The notes under the pieces are model-generated. The model made no database searches. It worked only from the letters and a program-made list of their open reading frames with translations, and had not been told where the DNA came from. The translations under genes and the position numbers were made by a program. From the NCBI GenBank assembly GCA_910584365.1, contig CAJUAF010000002.1, positions 62,001 to 126,000 of the forward strand: 64,000 nt of DNA, read 5' to 3'. Source of the stretch: an uncultured Muribaculaceae bacterium. Its GTDB lineage: Bacteria > Bacteroidota > Bacteroidia > Bacteroidales > Muribaculaceae. Below, one piece after another: positions 45,201 through 52,798 of this stretch (positions are counted from its first letter, which is position 1; each line of letters starts with the position of its first letter).

Positions 45201-45536
45201 AAACCCGATAAGATCTTCTATGCCGGTCTGGCCTTCAGAGCGCTCGGCAACGAGACAAAAGCCCGCGCATACTTCAACCGGCTTGTGGATTACGGCAAGC
45301 AGCATCTGCATGAGAATGTGGTGATGGATTATTTCGCAGTATCGCTTCCTGATCTGCAGGTGTGGGACGGCAGTCTCGATGAACTGAACCGTATCCATTG
45401 CCTCTATATGCTGGCTCTCGGTTATGCCGGACTCGGCGACAAGGCACACAGCGAGCGTTACCTGGCCGAGGCCGAAGCCATGAATATCAATCATCAGGGA
45501 ATCCAGGCGTTCAAGACTCTGGACAACTGTCGGTAA
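42282..45536 (+). CDS. DUF5107-TPR protein of unknown function
   Basis: Large protein of 1084 aa without signal peptide, so probably cytosolic. Residues about 1-400 are a DUF5107 domain, which resembles the sugar-mutarotase-like beta-sandwich fold (conserved stretches ILPELGGRVQMAYDK, GGIEFNWPQHHRPS, WTWGNGDFGRAWDR). From about residue 465 onward the chain is tetratricopeptide-like helical pairs (for example NNAMGLWYIRKGRFELAAQYL, and two blocks near 700-800). Gene follows the symporter by 52 bp. Such DUF5107 proteins with sugar transporters are known but I know no proven reaction; a sugar- or glycoside-processing enzyme is an inference. Confidence 0.85.
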   Translation: MVKAWKETVVIPTYEVGKPEKNPIFLEKRVYQGSSGVVYPYPVIESISNEKTDHEWHSVFIENEYIKVMILPELGGRVQMAYDKIRQRHFVYYNHVIKPALVGLAGPWISGGIEFNWPQHHRPSTYMPVDSAIEEHEDGSVTVWVNEVERMFHQKGRAGFTLRPGCAYLEINGKLYNGTDVPQTFLWWANPAVAVNDHYRSVFPPDINAVFDHGKRAVSSFPIATGTYYKMDYSAGVDIANYKNIFVPTSYMGVNSRYDFEGGYECDTRAGMLHVASHHVSPGKKQWTWGNGDFGRAWDRCLTDDDGPYIELMAGVYTENQPDFTWLMPYEEKEFTQYFLPYRELGVVKNATKDLLMNIEPVEGGKVHLKVFATSRQTVVIRINDIFRKEITISPEEIFEETVDTAGTPFDELTVIFEKEGRAVMTWHTEPDEIRPIPDAAEPALLPSQIKTVEQLFLTGLHLEQYRHATYSPLDYYEEGLRRDPDDVRCNNAMGLWYIRKGRFELAAQYLEKAVRILQKRNPNPYDGEPIYNLGLALKYQGRFDEAYDRFYKATWNGAWQDAGYFACAQISCLRGDYAEALYEIDRSLLRNWHNPKARALKAAILARMGRKEEAEALCRESLGLDKFNYGCLFTLGETDRITELMHGNAYNYDEVALEYAAAGLWTEAEGIWALAKKDGAVTPMTDYYLGWTLLRAGDVPGAEKAFEEGCAASPDMVFPNRLEAILALQAALKLNPEDACANHYLGNLFYDKRQYDLAQGYWERASELNPAFPTTWRNLALVYYNKRGDKQKALDCMERAFSLDKTDARILMELDQLYKKLQHLFDRRLAFLQTYPELIAQRDDLVLEEIALLNQTGRYAEAMHKLDSHKFHPWEGGEGKVPMQYQTARVELAKEAIAGKRYAEAIKLLEECLVYPEHLGEGKLYGAQENDFYYLLGICHKATGNEKEAVRCFTQATLGPTEPAAAMYYNDAKPDKIFYAGLAFRALGNETKARAYFNRLVDYGKQHLHENVVMDYFAVSLPDLQVWDGSLDELNRIHCLYMLALGYAGLGDKAHSERYLAEAEAMNINHQGIQAFKTLDNCR

Positions 45537-45572
45537 ATCGCAGGCGGAATATCCGCCTTCATAAAAACAGGG

Positions 45573-45618
45573 CACCCCGGAAGCCGGTCTGAAAAGCGGC
45601 TTCCGGGGTGTTTGCGTT
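45573..45618 (+). terminator. Terminator of the symporter-DUF5107 operon
   Basis: Perfect 14-bp GC-rich stem (45573-45586 and 45597-45610, 10-nt loop) followed by a T-rich tract. The rest of the 299-bp gap up to the sigma gene shows nothing I can assign. Confidence 0.88.
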
Positions 45619-45835
45619 TTTTGCGGCGCCATTACCCGTCGGGGGTGATATCTGGTTTATGGTGTCGTTATTACTATCTATATGCTTTCTAATCTATTAT
45701 GAGCCCTTTCAATAGAGCAAAGTAAATCTTAAAATTCTTGTATGACTGTTTGATAAGTCTTCATGAATCTTGATTATGAGAAACAATACACATCAAGGTG
45801 TCAGAAGATAGGTAATGGCTTGCAGTGTCCGCGGA

Positions 45836-46339
45836 TTACTTGTAATCCTTGAGCATCTTCTGGAGACGCTGGCGGGCGAAGAATATACGGCTTTTTACGG
45901 TGCCGAGGGGAAGATTCATCTTCTCGGCAATTTCGTTATACTTGTATCCGGCCACGTGCATGGAGAAGGGGACACGGTAATCGTCGGAGAAGGAATTGAT
46001 GGCAGCAGTGATTTCGCCGGCTGCGATAGAGCCTTCGGGCGTGTCGAGTCCCGATTCCTGGGGAAGGTTGAGATGATAGAGGTCTTCGGTCTGGTCGATG
46101 ATTGTGGCGGAGCGCACTACCTTGCGGTAATTGTTGATGAAGATGTTGCGCATGATGGTGAAGACCCATCCCTTGAAGTTTACGTTTTCAACGTACTTGT
46201 CTTCGTTGTCGAGAGCCTTGAGAGTGGTATCCTGCAGGAGGTCGTATGCGTCGTCGCGGTTGGAGGTCAGCAGATACGCGAAGTTGAGCAGGTTGCTCTG
46301 GAGGCTGAGGAGCTTGGATTCGAAATTCTTTGAACTCAT
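45836..46339 (-). CDS. ECF-type RNA polymerase sigma factor
   Basis: Alternative sigma factor of 167 aa. Region 2 (about 10-75) contains DDAYDLLQDTTLKAL and the -10 recognition part NFKGWVFTIMRNIFINNYRK; region 4 (about 110-165) ends in KYNEIAEKMNLPLGTVKSRIFFARQRLQKML, the helix-turn-helix for -35 contacts. No anti-sigma gene is next to it, so control is by an unlinked factor, by its own transcription, or otherwise. Its own promoter fits the primary sigma consensus. Confidence 0.92.
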   Translation of the reverse strand: MSSKNFESKLLSLQSNLLNFAYLLTSNRDDAYDLLQDTTLKALDNEDKYVENVNFKGWVFTIMRNIFINNYRKVVRSATIIDQTEDLYHLNLPQESGLDTPEGSIAAGEITAAINSFSDDYRVPFSMHVAGYKYNEIAEKMNLPLGTVKSRIFFARQRLQKMLKDYK

Positions 46340-46377
46340 AATTGTAATAGTTAGAAGGTGTATTGTTGAGATGATTT

Positions 46378-46884
46378 TGTAACAACTTTGTGACTACGAT
46401 GCAAAGATACGCACTATTTTTGAATTACCAAATTATTTCGACTCTTTTTTTGAATTTTTTGAAAAATTTTTTCAAAAAAATTATATAGTGTTGATAATCA
46501 ATGCATTATACAAGTGTTAAAATTTTACAGTTCTGTTACAAAATTGCAAACCCAGGTTGTAACATCGCTATGTTATAGTGATAAATAATTGGTAGCCAAT
46601 AATATATTGAATTCAAAACCTTTTATGTATGTTGATTGTTGCGGCAGAAAATAGTCATTTTGGTGAAAGAAATGTTAAATTGCAGGCCATAGAAGCGGAT
46701 ATATACATAAATAATAGTATAAAATCTTGCGCTGGCGTTACAAATCGTGTTACAACTCTGTAAAGATTGCAAGGGCGGATATTTATTTTGTCTGCCCAAT
46801 GCCGGTTGCGGAGATGTAATCTGAAGAAATCGGATGTTACATTGCTGCAATAGTTGTTACAAGGGATGTAACAACTATGTTACG
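46378..46884. repeat. Cluster of TGTTACA/TGTAACA motifs
   Basis: Nine copies of GTTACA-core motifs in about 500 bp: starts 46378, 46534, 46558, 46737, 46748, 46835, 46855, 46867, 46878 (the fourth is GTTACA, the last ends in G). Two pairs are inverted, the best with 9-bp arms at 46853-46861 and 46867-46875. The 535-bp region is AT-rich with poly-A/T runs (46440-46485) and shows no coding sequence. Confidence 0.7.
46402..46432 (-). promoter_or_regulatory. Promoter of the ECF sigma gene
   Basis: On the minus strand: TTTG (46429-46432), 19-bp spacer, TATCTTTG (46402-46409), exact consensus. It lies about 63 nt upstream of the ATG, with a TGTAACA motif in the leader (46378-46384). Confidence 0.7.
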
Positions 46885-47414
46885 TGTTTCAGTGTAGGAG
46901 AGGTCAGTATCTTTTGCAGTTCGGCGGCAAGATAATTGCGGAAGTATCGCGACCCCGCGCGTTCGTTTCCGAGCAGTTTCCCGAGGCGTTCCATGGTCTG
47001 GGACGCGACGCCGTTAAGGTCCGCGATGTCGACTATCTGCTGCAGCAAGGACGCTATTCCGCGCTCGAGTGTGTCGGAGAAGTTGAGATGAAGTTCCGAA
47101 AGCATCGCGTAAGAGACAGTATAGAACAACAGATCCAGATGTTCTTCAAATCCCGGATGGAAGGAAGCGAAATCTTTAATCATCTGTCGGATATAGGAAA
47201 TACGCGCTTTGCAGTATCCCCCGCGCCTGGACCGGTTCAATTCTTTAGATATGGCAATCTCGGATTTCGCTCGCAGTTTCCCGATATCCGGGTTAAGGAA
47301 AAACTCGAAATATTCTTTGGTTTCCCTCCGGGCATCGTATGCATCGAGGACCAACTGGATTAACTGTTCCTTATCAAGCGCCTGGAGTTCCTTTTTGAGC
47401 CTGAGTTTTGACAT
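46875..47414 (-). CDS. DUF6155-like protein of unknown function
   Basis: 179 aa, soluble, mainly helical. The N-terminus (MSKLRLKKELQALDKEQLIQLVLDAYD, here trimmed in meaning to a Lys/Leu-rich helix) and the ISKE segment match the DUF6155 family as I remember it. No catalytic motif is seen. It begins 12 nt after the TonB receptor stop on the same strand, so it is the second gene of that operon. Function unknown. Confidence 0.7.
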   Translation of the reverse strand: MSKLRLKKELQALDKEQLIQLVLDAYDARRETKEYFEFFLNPDIGKLRAKSEIAISKELNRSRRGGYCKARISYIRQMIKDFASFHPGFEEHLDLLFYTVSYAMLSELHLNFSDTLERGIASLLQQIVDIADLNGVASQTMERLGKLLGNERAGSRYFRNYLAAELQKILTSPTLKHVT

Positions 47415-47426
47415 TGTCCCGTAAGA

Positions 47427-49859
47427 TTAGAAATCTACCGTCAGACGGACATTGAACTGGCGGCGTGTCAGATAATTCGGCACCGCGTACTGGATACTGT
47501 TCACATCCGTTACCCAGTAATAGCTGGAGACATTTGAGATATCAAGCAGGTTGAACACGTCTACCCCCAGCCATATACTCTTGAACCAACGGTGGAGTCC
47601 CAAAGGCGATTCGTCCTCCTTGAGAGGAGAGAGGAGGGCGTAGTTCAGACCGATATCGACACGCTTGTATGCAGGAGCGCGGAAATAACCCTTGTCGCGC
47701 GAAGAGTGTGGCGCGGTGGTCGGAAGTCCGTCGGAAAAGATACCTCGCAGCGAGAATTTCAGTTTGGGAAACTTCGGGAAATAATCGGTAAAATATAGGG
47801 CGAAAGAATAACGTTGGTCCGTAGGACGGGGAACAGAGACTCCGTTGAGATTCTCTACGGCTTTCATCAGCGAAAAACTGATCCAGGAATCTGTCCCGGG
47901 AACGAACTGACCGAACAGTTTGAGATCGAGCCCCATCGTGTAGCCGTCCGACGAGTTGACACCGTCATAGACGACTTTCAGGTTGTCGATTTCGTAAGGA
48001 ATCAACCGGTTGAGTTTCTTGTAATAGGCCTCACCGGAGAATTTGAAGGGGCGTCCCATAGCCCGGAAAGTATAGTCTCCCCCCAGAATGAAATGGAGGC
48101 TTTGCTGCGACTTGATGTCCCGGTTAAGCTCAATGGCTGTATTGCCGGCGGCATCCTCCACCGGACGCCGGAATTCCTTATAGAAAGGCTGCTGGTAGTA
48201 CAGGCCGGTCGCGAACCGGAAAGTGAGCGAATTGTTCCGCTCCGGGATGAAAGCTACATTCAGACGGGGAGATACCAGGAACTCCTTATTGAAGTCACAG
48301 TAGGAGAAACGCAGACCTCCGTTGAACGCGAAATAACCGGCGCTGGCGTTAAGGCGATATGAGTCCGCCACGTAAAAGGCCATGCGGTTCGTCGATATGT
48401 CGTGATTTGAAGTGAGGTTGTAGATCATGCGTATATTCTGGCCGTCGGTCGGAAGGGTGTATCCGGCCGAATCGCGCAGTTCCCATTCGCGCGTGCGTTC
48501 CATAATAGTCTGGTGATTGAAATTGACTCCGTAGGAGAGATTGTGGCCACCGATGGAATTATGGCCGCTGACGCCGAGACTGAACACCGATATTTTCAGA
48601 CGGTTGCGGGCGTGTTCGTGGTAGCGGCCCACGCCGAGTTCTCCGCCGATGGCATTGTCCGGATTTCCTTCGCCGGTAGTGCCGGCACGATCGAGCCAGT
48701 ATTCGCCGGAAATATCGTAGGCTACAAGTTCGTTGGTGAGATAGCCTGACGCGAGAAAGTTGAACCACGCGGAAGGAGAGTGCTGATACTGCAGGTTCAA
48801 GGCTCCGAAATATGTCTCGAAGCGGTCTTTCTCACCTCCGTCGAAATAGACCTTGAAGGATTTTGCATCGGTGGATGTCCCGAAATTGGTCTCGCGGCTC
48901 ACCGGAGTGAACTTATAGTTGTTGATGGAGATATTTCCCAGGAAAGACGCCTTCCATTTCTTGCTGAACTTGAAAATCAGGTTGGTCTGATAATCGAAGA
49001 AATTCGGGTCATATTCCCCTTTGGATTCCAGAGAACTCAGAAGGGAGGCATTGCGCTTGTAGCGGATTCCGTGGAGCTGAGAGAATTTCCCTTTGCTTTG
49101 TCCCAGGGTGAAGGAGCCACCCATAAGCGACAGAGCCAGGGACCCTTCCAGGGCTTCCGGTTCCCGGTAGGTTATATCAAGAGCCGATGACATTTTGTCA
49201 CCGTACTCCACTCCGAAACCTCCGGTCGAGAACGCGATTGAGCTTACCATATCGGGATTGATTACCGACAGTCCTTCCTGCTGGCCGGACGATACAAGCT
49301 GAGGACGATATACCTCCACACCATTTATATATACGGAGTTTTCGTCGTAGGTACCGCCGCGGACGGAATACTGGCTCGACATTTCGTTGTTGGAGTTGAC
49401 TCCCGCCAATGTGGTCAGCATCGATTCAACGGAGCCTCCGGTGGCGTCAGCGGCCAACTTATAGGAATCCCGGTCGATTGTCTGCATCTGGCCTGTCTGT
49501 TTGCGGAAATCGGTTACCTCGATTTCCGTCAGGGCATGGTCTTTGGTCTTCATCCTGACTGTGAGTGCCAGGTCCCCTTTAGGATGAATAAGCTGGCGGC
49601 GCAGTTCTTCATAACCGATACAGGAAAAGACTACGATCAGAGTATCTGTCTGGGGGGCTGATATGCGGTAAGAGCCATCCAATCCGGTAGTGGTCCCGAG
49701 GGCTGTTCCGGCGATGCGGACTGTGACGAATTCCATCGGCTGGCTGTCCATATCGGTCACTTTGCCGTGGATGGATACCTGTGCGCAGGCAATGGCGGGG
49801 AGCCATACGCACAGTAGTGTCAGAAGACTATATTTAAAGAATTGACTGCTGAATTTCAT
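47427..49859 (-). CDS. TonB-dependent outer-membrane receptor with CarboxypepD-like N-domain
   Basis: TonB-gated outer-membrane transporter, 810 aa from ATG 49859. Signal peptide MKFSSQFFKYSLLTLLCVW, ending at ACAQ. Residues about 27-105 are a CarboxypepD-regulatory-like domain (HGKVTDMDSQPMEFVTVRIAG), residues about 120-225 the plug (GGSVESMLTTLAGVNS, SVRGGTYDENSVYINGVEVYRP), the rest a barrel ending in aromatic FNVRLTVDF. There is no SusD partner, and the SusC-specific motif is absent, so an ion, cobamide or peptide substrate is as likely as a glycan. The frame extends to 49904, but the signal peptide fixes the start. Confidence 0.88.
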   Translation of the reverse strand: MKFSSQFFKYSLLTLLCVWLPAIACAQVSIHGKVTDMDSQPMEFVTVRIAGTALGTTTGLDGSYRISAPQTDTLIVVFSCIGYEELRRQLIHPKGDLALTVRMKTKDHALTEIEVTDFRKQTGQMQTIDRDSYKLAADATGGSVESMLTTLAGVNSNNEMSSQYSVRGGTYDENSVYINGVEVYRPQLVSSGQQEGLSVINPDMVSSIAFSTGGFGVEYGDKMSSALDITYREPEALEGSLALSLMGGSFTLGQSKGKFSQLHGIRYKRNASLLSSLESKGEYDPNFFDYQTNLIFKFSKKWKASFLGNISINNYKFTPVSRETNFGTSTDAKSFKVYFDGGEKDRFETYFGALNLQYQHSPSAWFNFLASGYLTNELVAYDISGEYWLDRAGTTGEGNPDNAIGGELGVGRYHEHARNRLKISVFSLGVSGHNSIGGHNLSYGVNFNHQTIMERTREWELRDSAGYTLPTDGQNIRMIYNLTSNHDISTNRMAFYVADSYRLNASAGYFAFNGGLRFSYCDFNKEFLVSPRLNVAFIPERNNSLTFRFATGLYYQQPFYKEFRRPVEDAAGNTAIELNRDIKSQQSLHFILGGDYTFRAMGRPFKFSGEAYYKKLNRLIPYEIDNLKVVYDGVNSSDGYTMGLDLKLFGQFVPGTDSWISFSLMKAVENLNGVSVPRPTDQRYSFALYFTDYFPKFPKLKFSLRGIFSDGLPTTAPHSSRDKGYFRAPAYKRVDIGLNYALLSPLKEDESPLGLHRWFKSIWLGVDVFNLLDISNVSSYYWVTDVNSIQYAVPNYLTRRQFNVRLTVDF

Positions 49860-50005
49860 GAAAACAGTTGTGATAACTTCATTAGATATAACGGCAAAAA
49901 GCATTATTAATTATATATGAGGGAAATTCAAGCGTCGACGAAAAAAGTATTACTGCCGTTCCACGTAAATTATACCGAAAAAGAGGGGACGACTTTGAAA
50001 TAACA

Positions 50006-50037
50006 GTTGGTGGATTGAAGGGAATTCTGTAATTTTG
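50006..50037 (+). promoter_or_regulatory. Promoter of the aminotransferase operon
   Basis: GTTG (50006-50009), 20-bp spacer, TAATTTTG (50030-50037), 39 nt before the start codon at 50076. Confidence 0.6.
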
Positions 50038-50075
50038 TAAGACTGTTTGACTGATATATTTAATTTGTCATTGCA

Positions 50076-51242
50076 ATGATAAAACTTTCGTTGCCCCATC
50101 TTGCGGGAAGAGAAAAAGAATACGTCGACAACGCCGTGGAATCTACCTGGATTGTACCTTTGGGACCGTATGTCGATGAGTTTGAACGCCGTCTGGACGC
50201 ATATCTTTCCAGCGGCAATGCCGTTGCTTTGTCAGCCGGGACTGCGGCTATACATCTGGGGCTGGTAATGGCCGGCGTCAAGCCGGGGGATGAGGTAATC
50301 TGTCAGTCGCTAACTTTTTCTGCCAGTTGCAATCCGATTGTCTATCAGGGAGCCCGGCCGGTGTTTGTAGACAGTGAGCTGTCTACATGGAACCTTGATC
50401 CGGACGTTCTTGAAACGGCGATTCTTGACCGCAGGAAAGTCACCGGCAAACTGCCCGCAGCCATCGTTCCGGTGCATCTTTATGGTATGCCGGCAGCCAT
50501 GGACATGGTGATGGCAATCGCGGGTCGCTACGGAATTCCCGTAGTCGAAGACGCGGCCGAAGCACTCGGTTCGGAATTTGACGGCCGCAAGTGCGGTACT
50601 TTCGGTCAATACGGCGCTCTGAGTTTTAACGGGAATAAAATTATCACTACTTCCGGCGGGGGCGCGTTAATCTGCCGTAACGGTGAAGATGCCGCCCGAG
50701 TGCGCTTCCTTGCTACTCAGGCAAGGGAGAACCGGCCCTACTATTATCATGAGACAATCGGATATAATTATCGGCTGAGCAATGTGTCGGCCGCAATCGG
50801 CTGTGCGCAGATAGAGGAATTGCCCGAGAGGGTGGAACGGCGCCGTGCGATTCATGACCTCTATAAAAACGGTCTTGCGGATGTCGACGGCATCCATGTT
50901 CATGACAATCCTTCAAGCCGGGAGCGTTCCAATTTTTGGCTGACCACCATCCTGATTGATCCGGAGAGGATTTCGATGACACCCGATGAAATCCGCGTAG
51001 CTCTCATGGAGAGAGGCATCGAGACGCGCCTGTTATGGCGTCCGATGAATATGCAGCCCGTCTTCCGGGATGCGCCTTATTATTCTTCAGATAAAATATT
51101 CGCTGACGACAAGGGAAAGAAAATCAGCGGAGTAGGGGAGTGGCTTTTCAACCGGGGCCTGTGCTTGCCCAGCGGTTCAGCCCTTACAGACGAAGATGTC
51201 ATGACCGTCATTGCGGTCCTGAAGGAAATCACTGCCGGGTGA
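50076..51242 (+). CDS. DegT/DnrJ/EryC1-family PLP aminotransferase
   Basis: PLP-dependent sugar-nucleotide aminotransferase type, 388 aa. Seen: substrate and PLP segments LSAGTAAIHLGL, VEDAAEALGSEFDG and the Schiff-base Lys in GALSFNGNKIITTSGGGAL; C-terminal NFWLTTILID and RGLCLPSG. This family usually makes amino sugars for glycans or surface polysaccharides. A HAD hydrolase, a UDG-like gene and a cation exchanger follow on the same strand; there is no glycosyltransferase nearby, so its sugar is unknown. Confidence 0.9.
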   Translation: MIKLSLPHLAGREKEYVDNAVESTWIVPLGPYVDEFERRLDAYLSSGNAVALSAGTAAIHLGLVMAGVKPGDEVICQSLTFSASCNPIVYQGARPVFVDSELSTWNLDPDVLETAILDRRKVTGKLPAAIVPVHLYGMPAAMDMVMAIAGRYGIPVVEDAAEALGSEFDGRKCGTFGQYGALSFNGNKIITTSGGGALICRNGEDAARVRFLATQARENRPYYYHETIGYNYRLSNVSAAIGCAQIEELPERVERRRAIHDLYKNGLADVDGIHVHDNPSSRERSNFWLTTILIDPERISMTPDEIRVALMERGIETRLLWRPMNMQPVFRDAPYYSSDKIFADDKGKKISGVGEWLFNRGLCLPSGSALTDEDVMTVIAVLKEITAG

Positions 51243-51274
51243 ACAAACTGACAACTTCATGTTGTTACATTGTC

Positions 51275-52051
51275 ATGATGGTAATATTTGACCTTGACGA
51301 CACCTTATATAAGGAAGCGGATTATGTCGAATCCGGTTGCAGGGCGGTAGCCGAGGATGTCGGCCGCCGCTGCGGGACCGTTGCGACCGCCGACAGGCCT
51401 GTGATGAATACGTCTGCTGAGAACCCTAAGTTTTCAGCAGACTATCTTCTGAATATAATCCACAGCAAAAAGTCAGTCGCAAAAGGATTTGATGCACTTG
51501 TTGATGTCATCGGGAGCGAATATCCCGCCGCACGGCTGACGGTGCCGGACATATTAAAGGTGTATCGCACACATACCCCTGATATTCATTTAGATAAGTC
51601 CGTAGAGGATGTCCTTCGTCTGTTTGCGGAGCGGGGAATCAAGATGGGCATGATAACTGACGGACGCATACAGACCCAGCGGTTGAAAATCCATGCACTC
51701 GGACTGGATAAATATATTCCGGAGCAGAATATACTGATATCGGAAGCTACGGGAGCAGACAAACATTTTTCCCTGCCGTTTGATATAATGATGCGCCGGA
51801 ATCCAGGCGAATCCCGCTTTGTATATGTCGGCGACAACCCCGAAAAGGATTTCCTATGGCCGAATCGTCTCGGATGGCTGACAGTAATGCTTCTCGATAC
51901 TGACGGCCGCAATATTCATCCTCAGCGGATTCCCGCTGACTCGCGATGTTACATTAAAGGTTCAACCGAAAACCTGTGTGAACCGACCCTCAGAATATCA
52001 CATCTGTCCGCCCTCCCGCAATTGTTACATAATGGTGATTATGTAAAATAG
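51275..52051 (+). CDS. HAD-superfamily hydrolase
   Basis: Phosphatase-like enzyme, 258 aa from ATG 51275 (ATG at 51278 is equally possible). HAD motif I FDLDDTLY at the N-terminus, motif II MITDGR, motif III with Lys in GADKHFSLPF, and motif IV YVGDNPEKDF are all seen; an alpha-helical cap lies between motifs I and II. The gene starts 32 bp after the aminotransferase and could remove a phosphate from the same sugar precursor, but no substrate is shown. The in-frame region upstream of the ATG overlaps the preceding gene. Confidence 0.85.
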   Translation: MMVIFDLDDTLYKEADYVESGCRAVAEDVGRRCGTVATADRPVMNTSAENPKFSADYLLNIIHSKKSVAKGFDALVDVIGSEYPAARLTVPDILKVYRTHTPDIHLDKSVEDVLRLFAERGIKMGMITDGRIQTQRLKIHALGLDKYIPEQNILISEATGADKHFSLPFDIMMRRNPGESRFVYVGDNPEKDFLWPNRLGWLTVMLLDTDGRNIHPQRIPADSRCYIKGSTENLCEPTLRISHLSALPQLLHNGDYVK

Positions 52052-52063
52052 GATTTAAACAAG

Positions 52064-52750
52064 ATGAAGACAATGAACAACATGGAGAAAAAGGACTCCC
52101 CTGTCGGAAACCGGGAGATACAGAAACATACGACGCTTCAAGAGCATCAGAAGCGCCAGGAGTGTACGGAACCGCAGGAGGACCTTCCCCTGGAACGGCA
52201 TCCGTGGCCTCCTTTTATACCGGAAGGCGCGAAGGTGCTTGTCATGGGAACATTTCCTCCGGGGAATCATCGCTGGAGCATGGAATTCTATTATCCCAAC
52301 AGGACAAATGATTTCTGGAAAATCTGCGGACTGATTTTTCTCAATGACCCTGAAGCACTGTATCTGCCAGATGAAAAACGATTCGACGTGGAGGCGATCA
52401 AGAAACTGATGACGGAGAGACATATCGCTCTGAACGATACCGCCCGGGAAGTAAGGCGTCTGAAAGGAAACGCGTCCGACAAATTCCTGGAGATTGTGAC
52501 TCCCGTGCCTCTGTATGAATTGCTGAGGCAGATGCCGGAGTGCAGGTCAATAGCTACGACGGGCGAAAAAGCTGCCGGAGTGATTGCCGGGCTGACGAAC
52601 ACGCCGCTACCCCGTATGGGCGAGATGGTTACGTCGGCTGACGGACTGGAGATATGGCGTATGCCGTCGACTTCCCGCGCTTTTCCAATGCGACTGGATG
52701 CCAAGGCGGAATATTATGCTGCTATGTTCCGTCATATAGGAATTCTGTAA
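52064..52750 (+). CDS. Uracil-DNA-glycosylase-superfamily protein
   Basis: 228 aa. After a variable, charged N-terminus of about 45 residues, the UDG-like fold begins at VLVMGTFPPGNHRW (motif 1 region) with FYYPNRTNDFW, and motif-2-like MPSTSRAF lies near the C-terminus. It resembles UDG-like proteins of Bacteroides rather than the classical E. coli Ung; target base unknown. It starts 12 bp after the HAD gene and precedes a cation exchanger by 48 bp. Confidence 0.75.
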   Translation: MKTMNNMEKKDSPVGNREIQKHTTLQEHQKRQECTEPQEDLPLERHPWPPFIPEGAKVLVMGTFPPGNHRWSMEFYYPNRTNDFWKICGLIFLNDPEALYLPDEKRFDVEAIKKLMTERHIALNDTAREVRRLKGNASDKFLEIVTPVPLYELLRQMPECRSIATTGEKAAGVIAGLTNTPLPRMGEMVTSADGLEIWRMPSTSRAFPMRLDAKAEYYAAMFRHIGIL

Positions 52751-52798
52751 GAGCTGTCAGGGAGTGTATGTGTAATAACAATTAATCTAATCGGAGTT

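Noticed and set aside
43695..45632. 645-codon open frame antisense to the DUF5107-TPR gene
   Set aside because: No domain or promoter; the sense strand has clear TPR repeats and is under an operon promoter.
46440..46485. Poly-T/poly-A tract as a terminator of the DUF6155 gene
   Set aside because: It is a long low-complexity AT stretch about 400 bp from the gene without a GC stem; more likely just AT-rich spacer.
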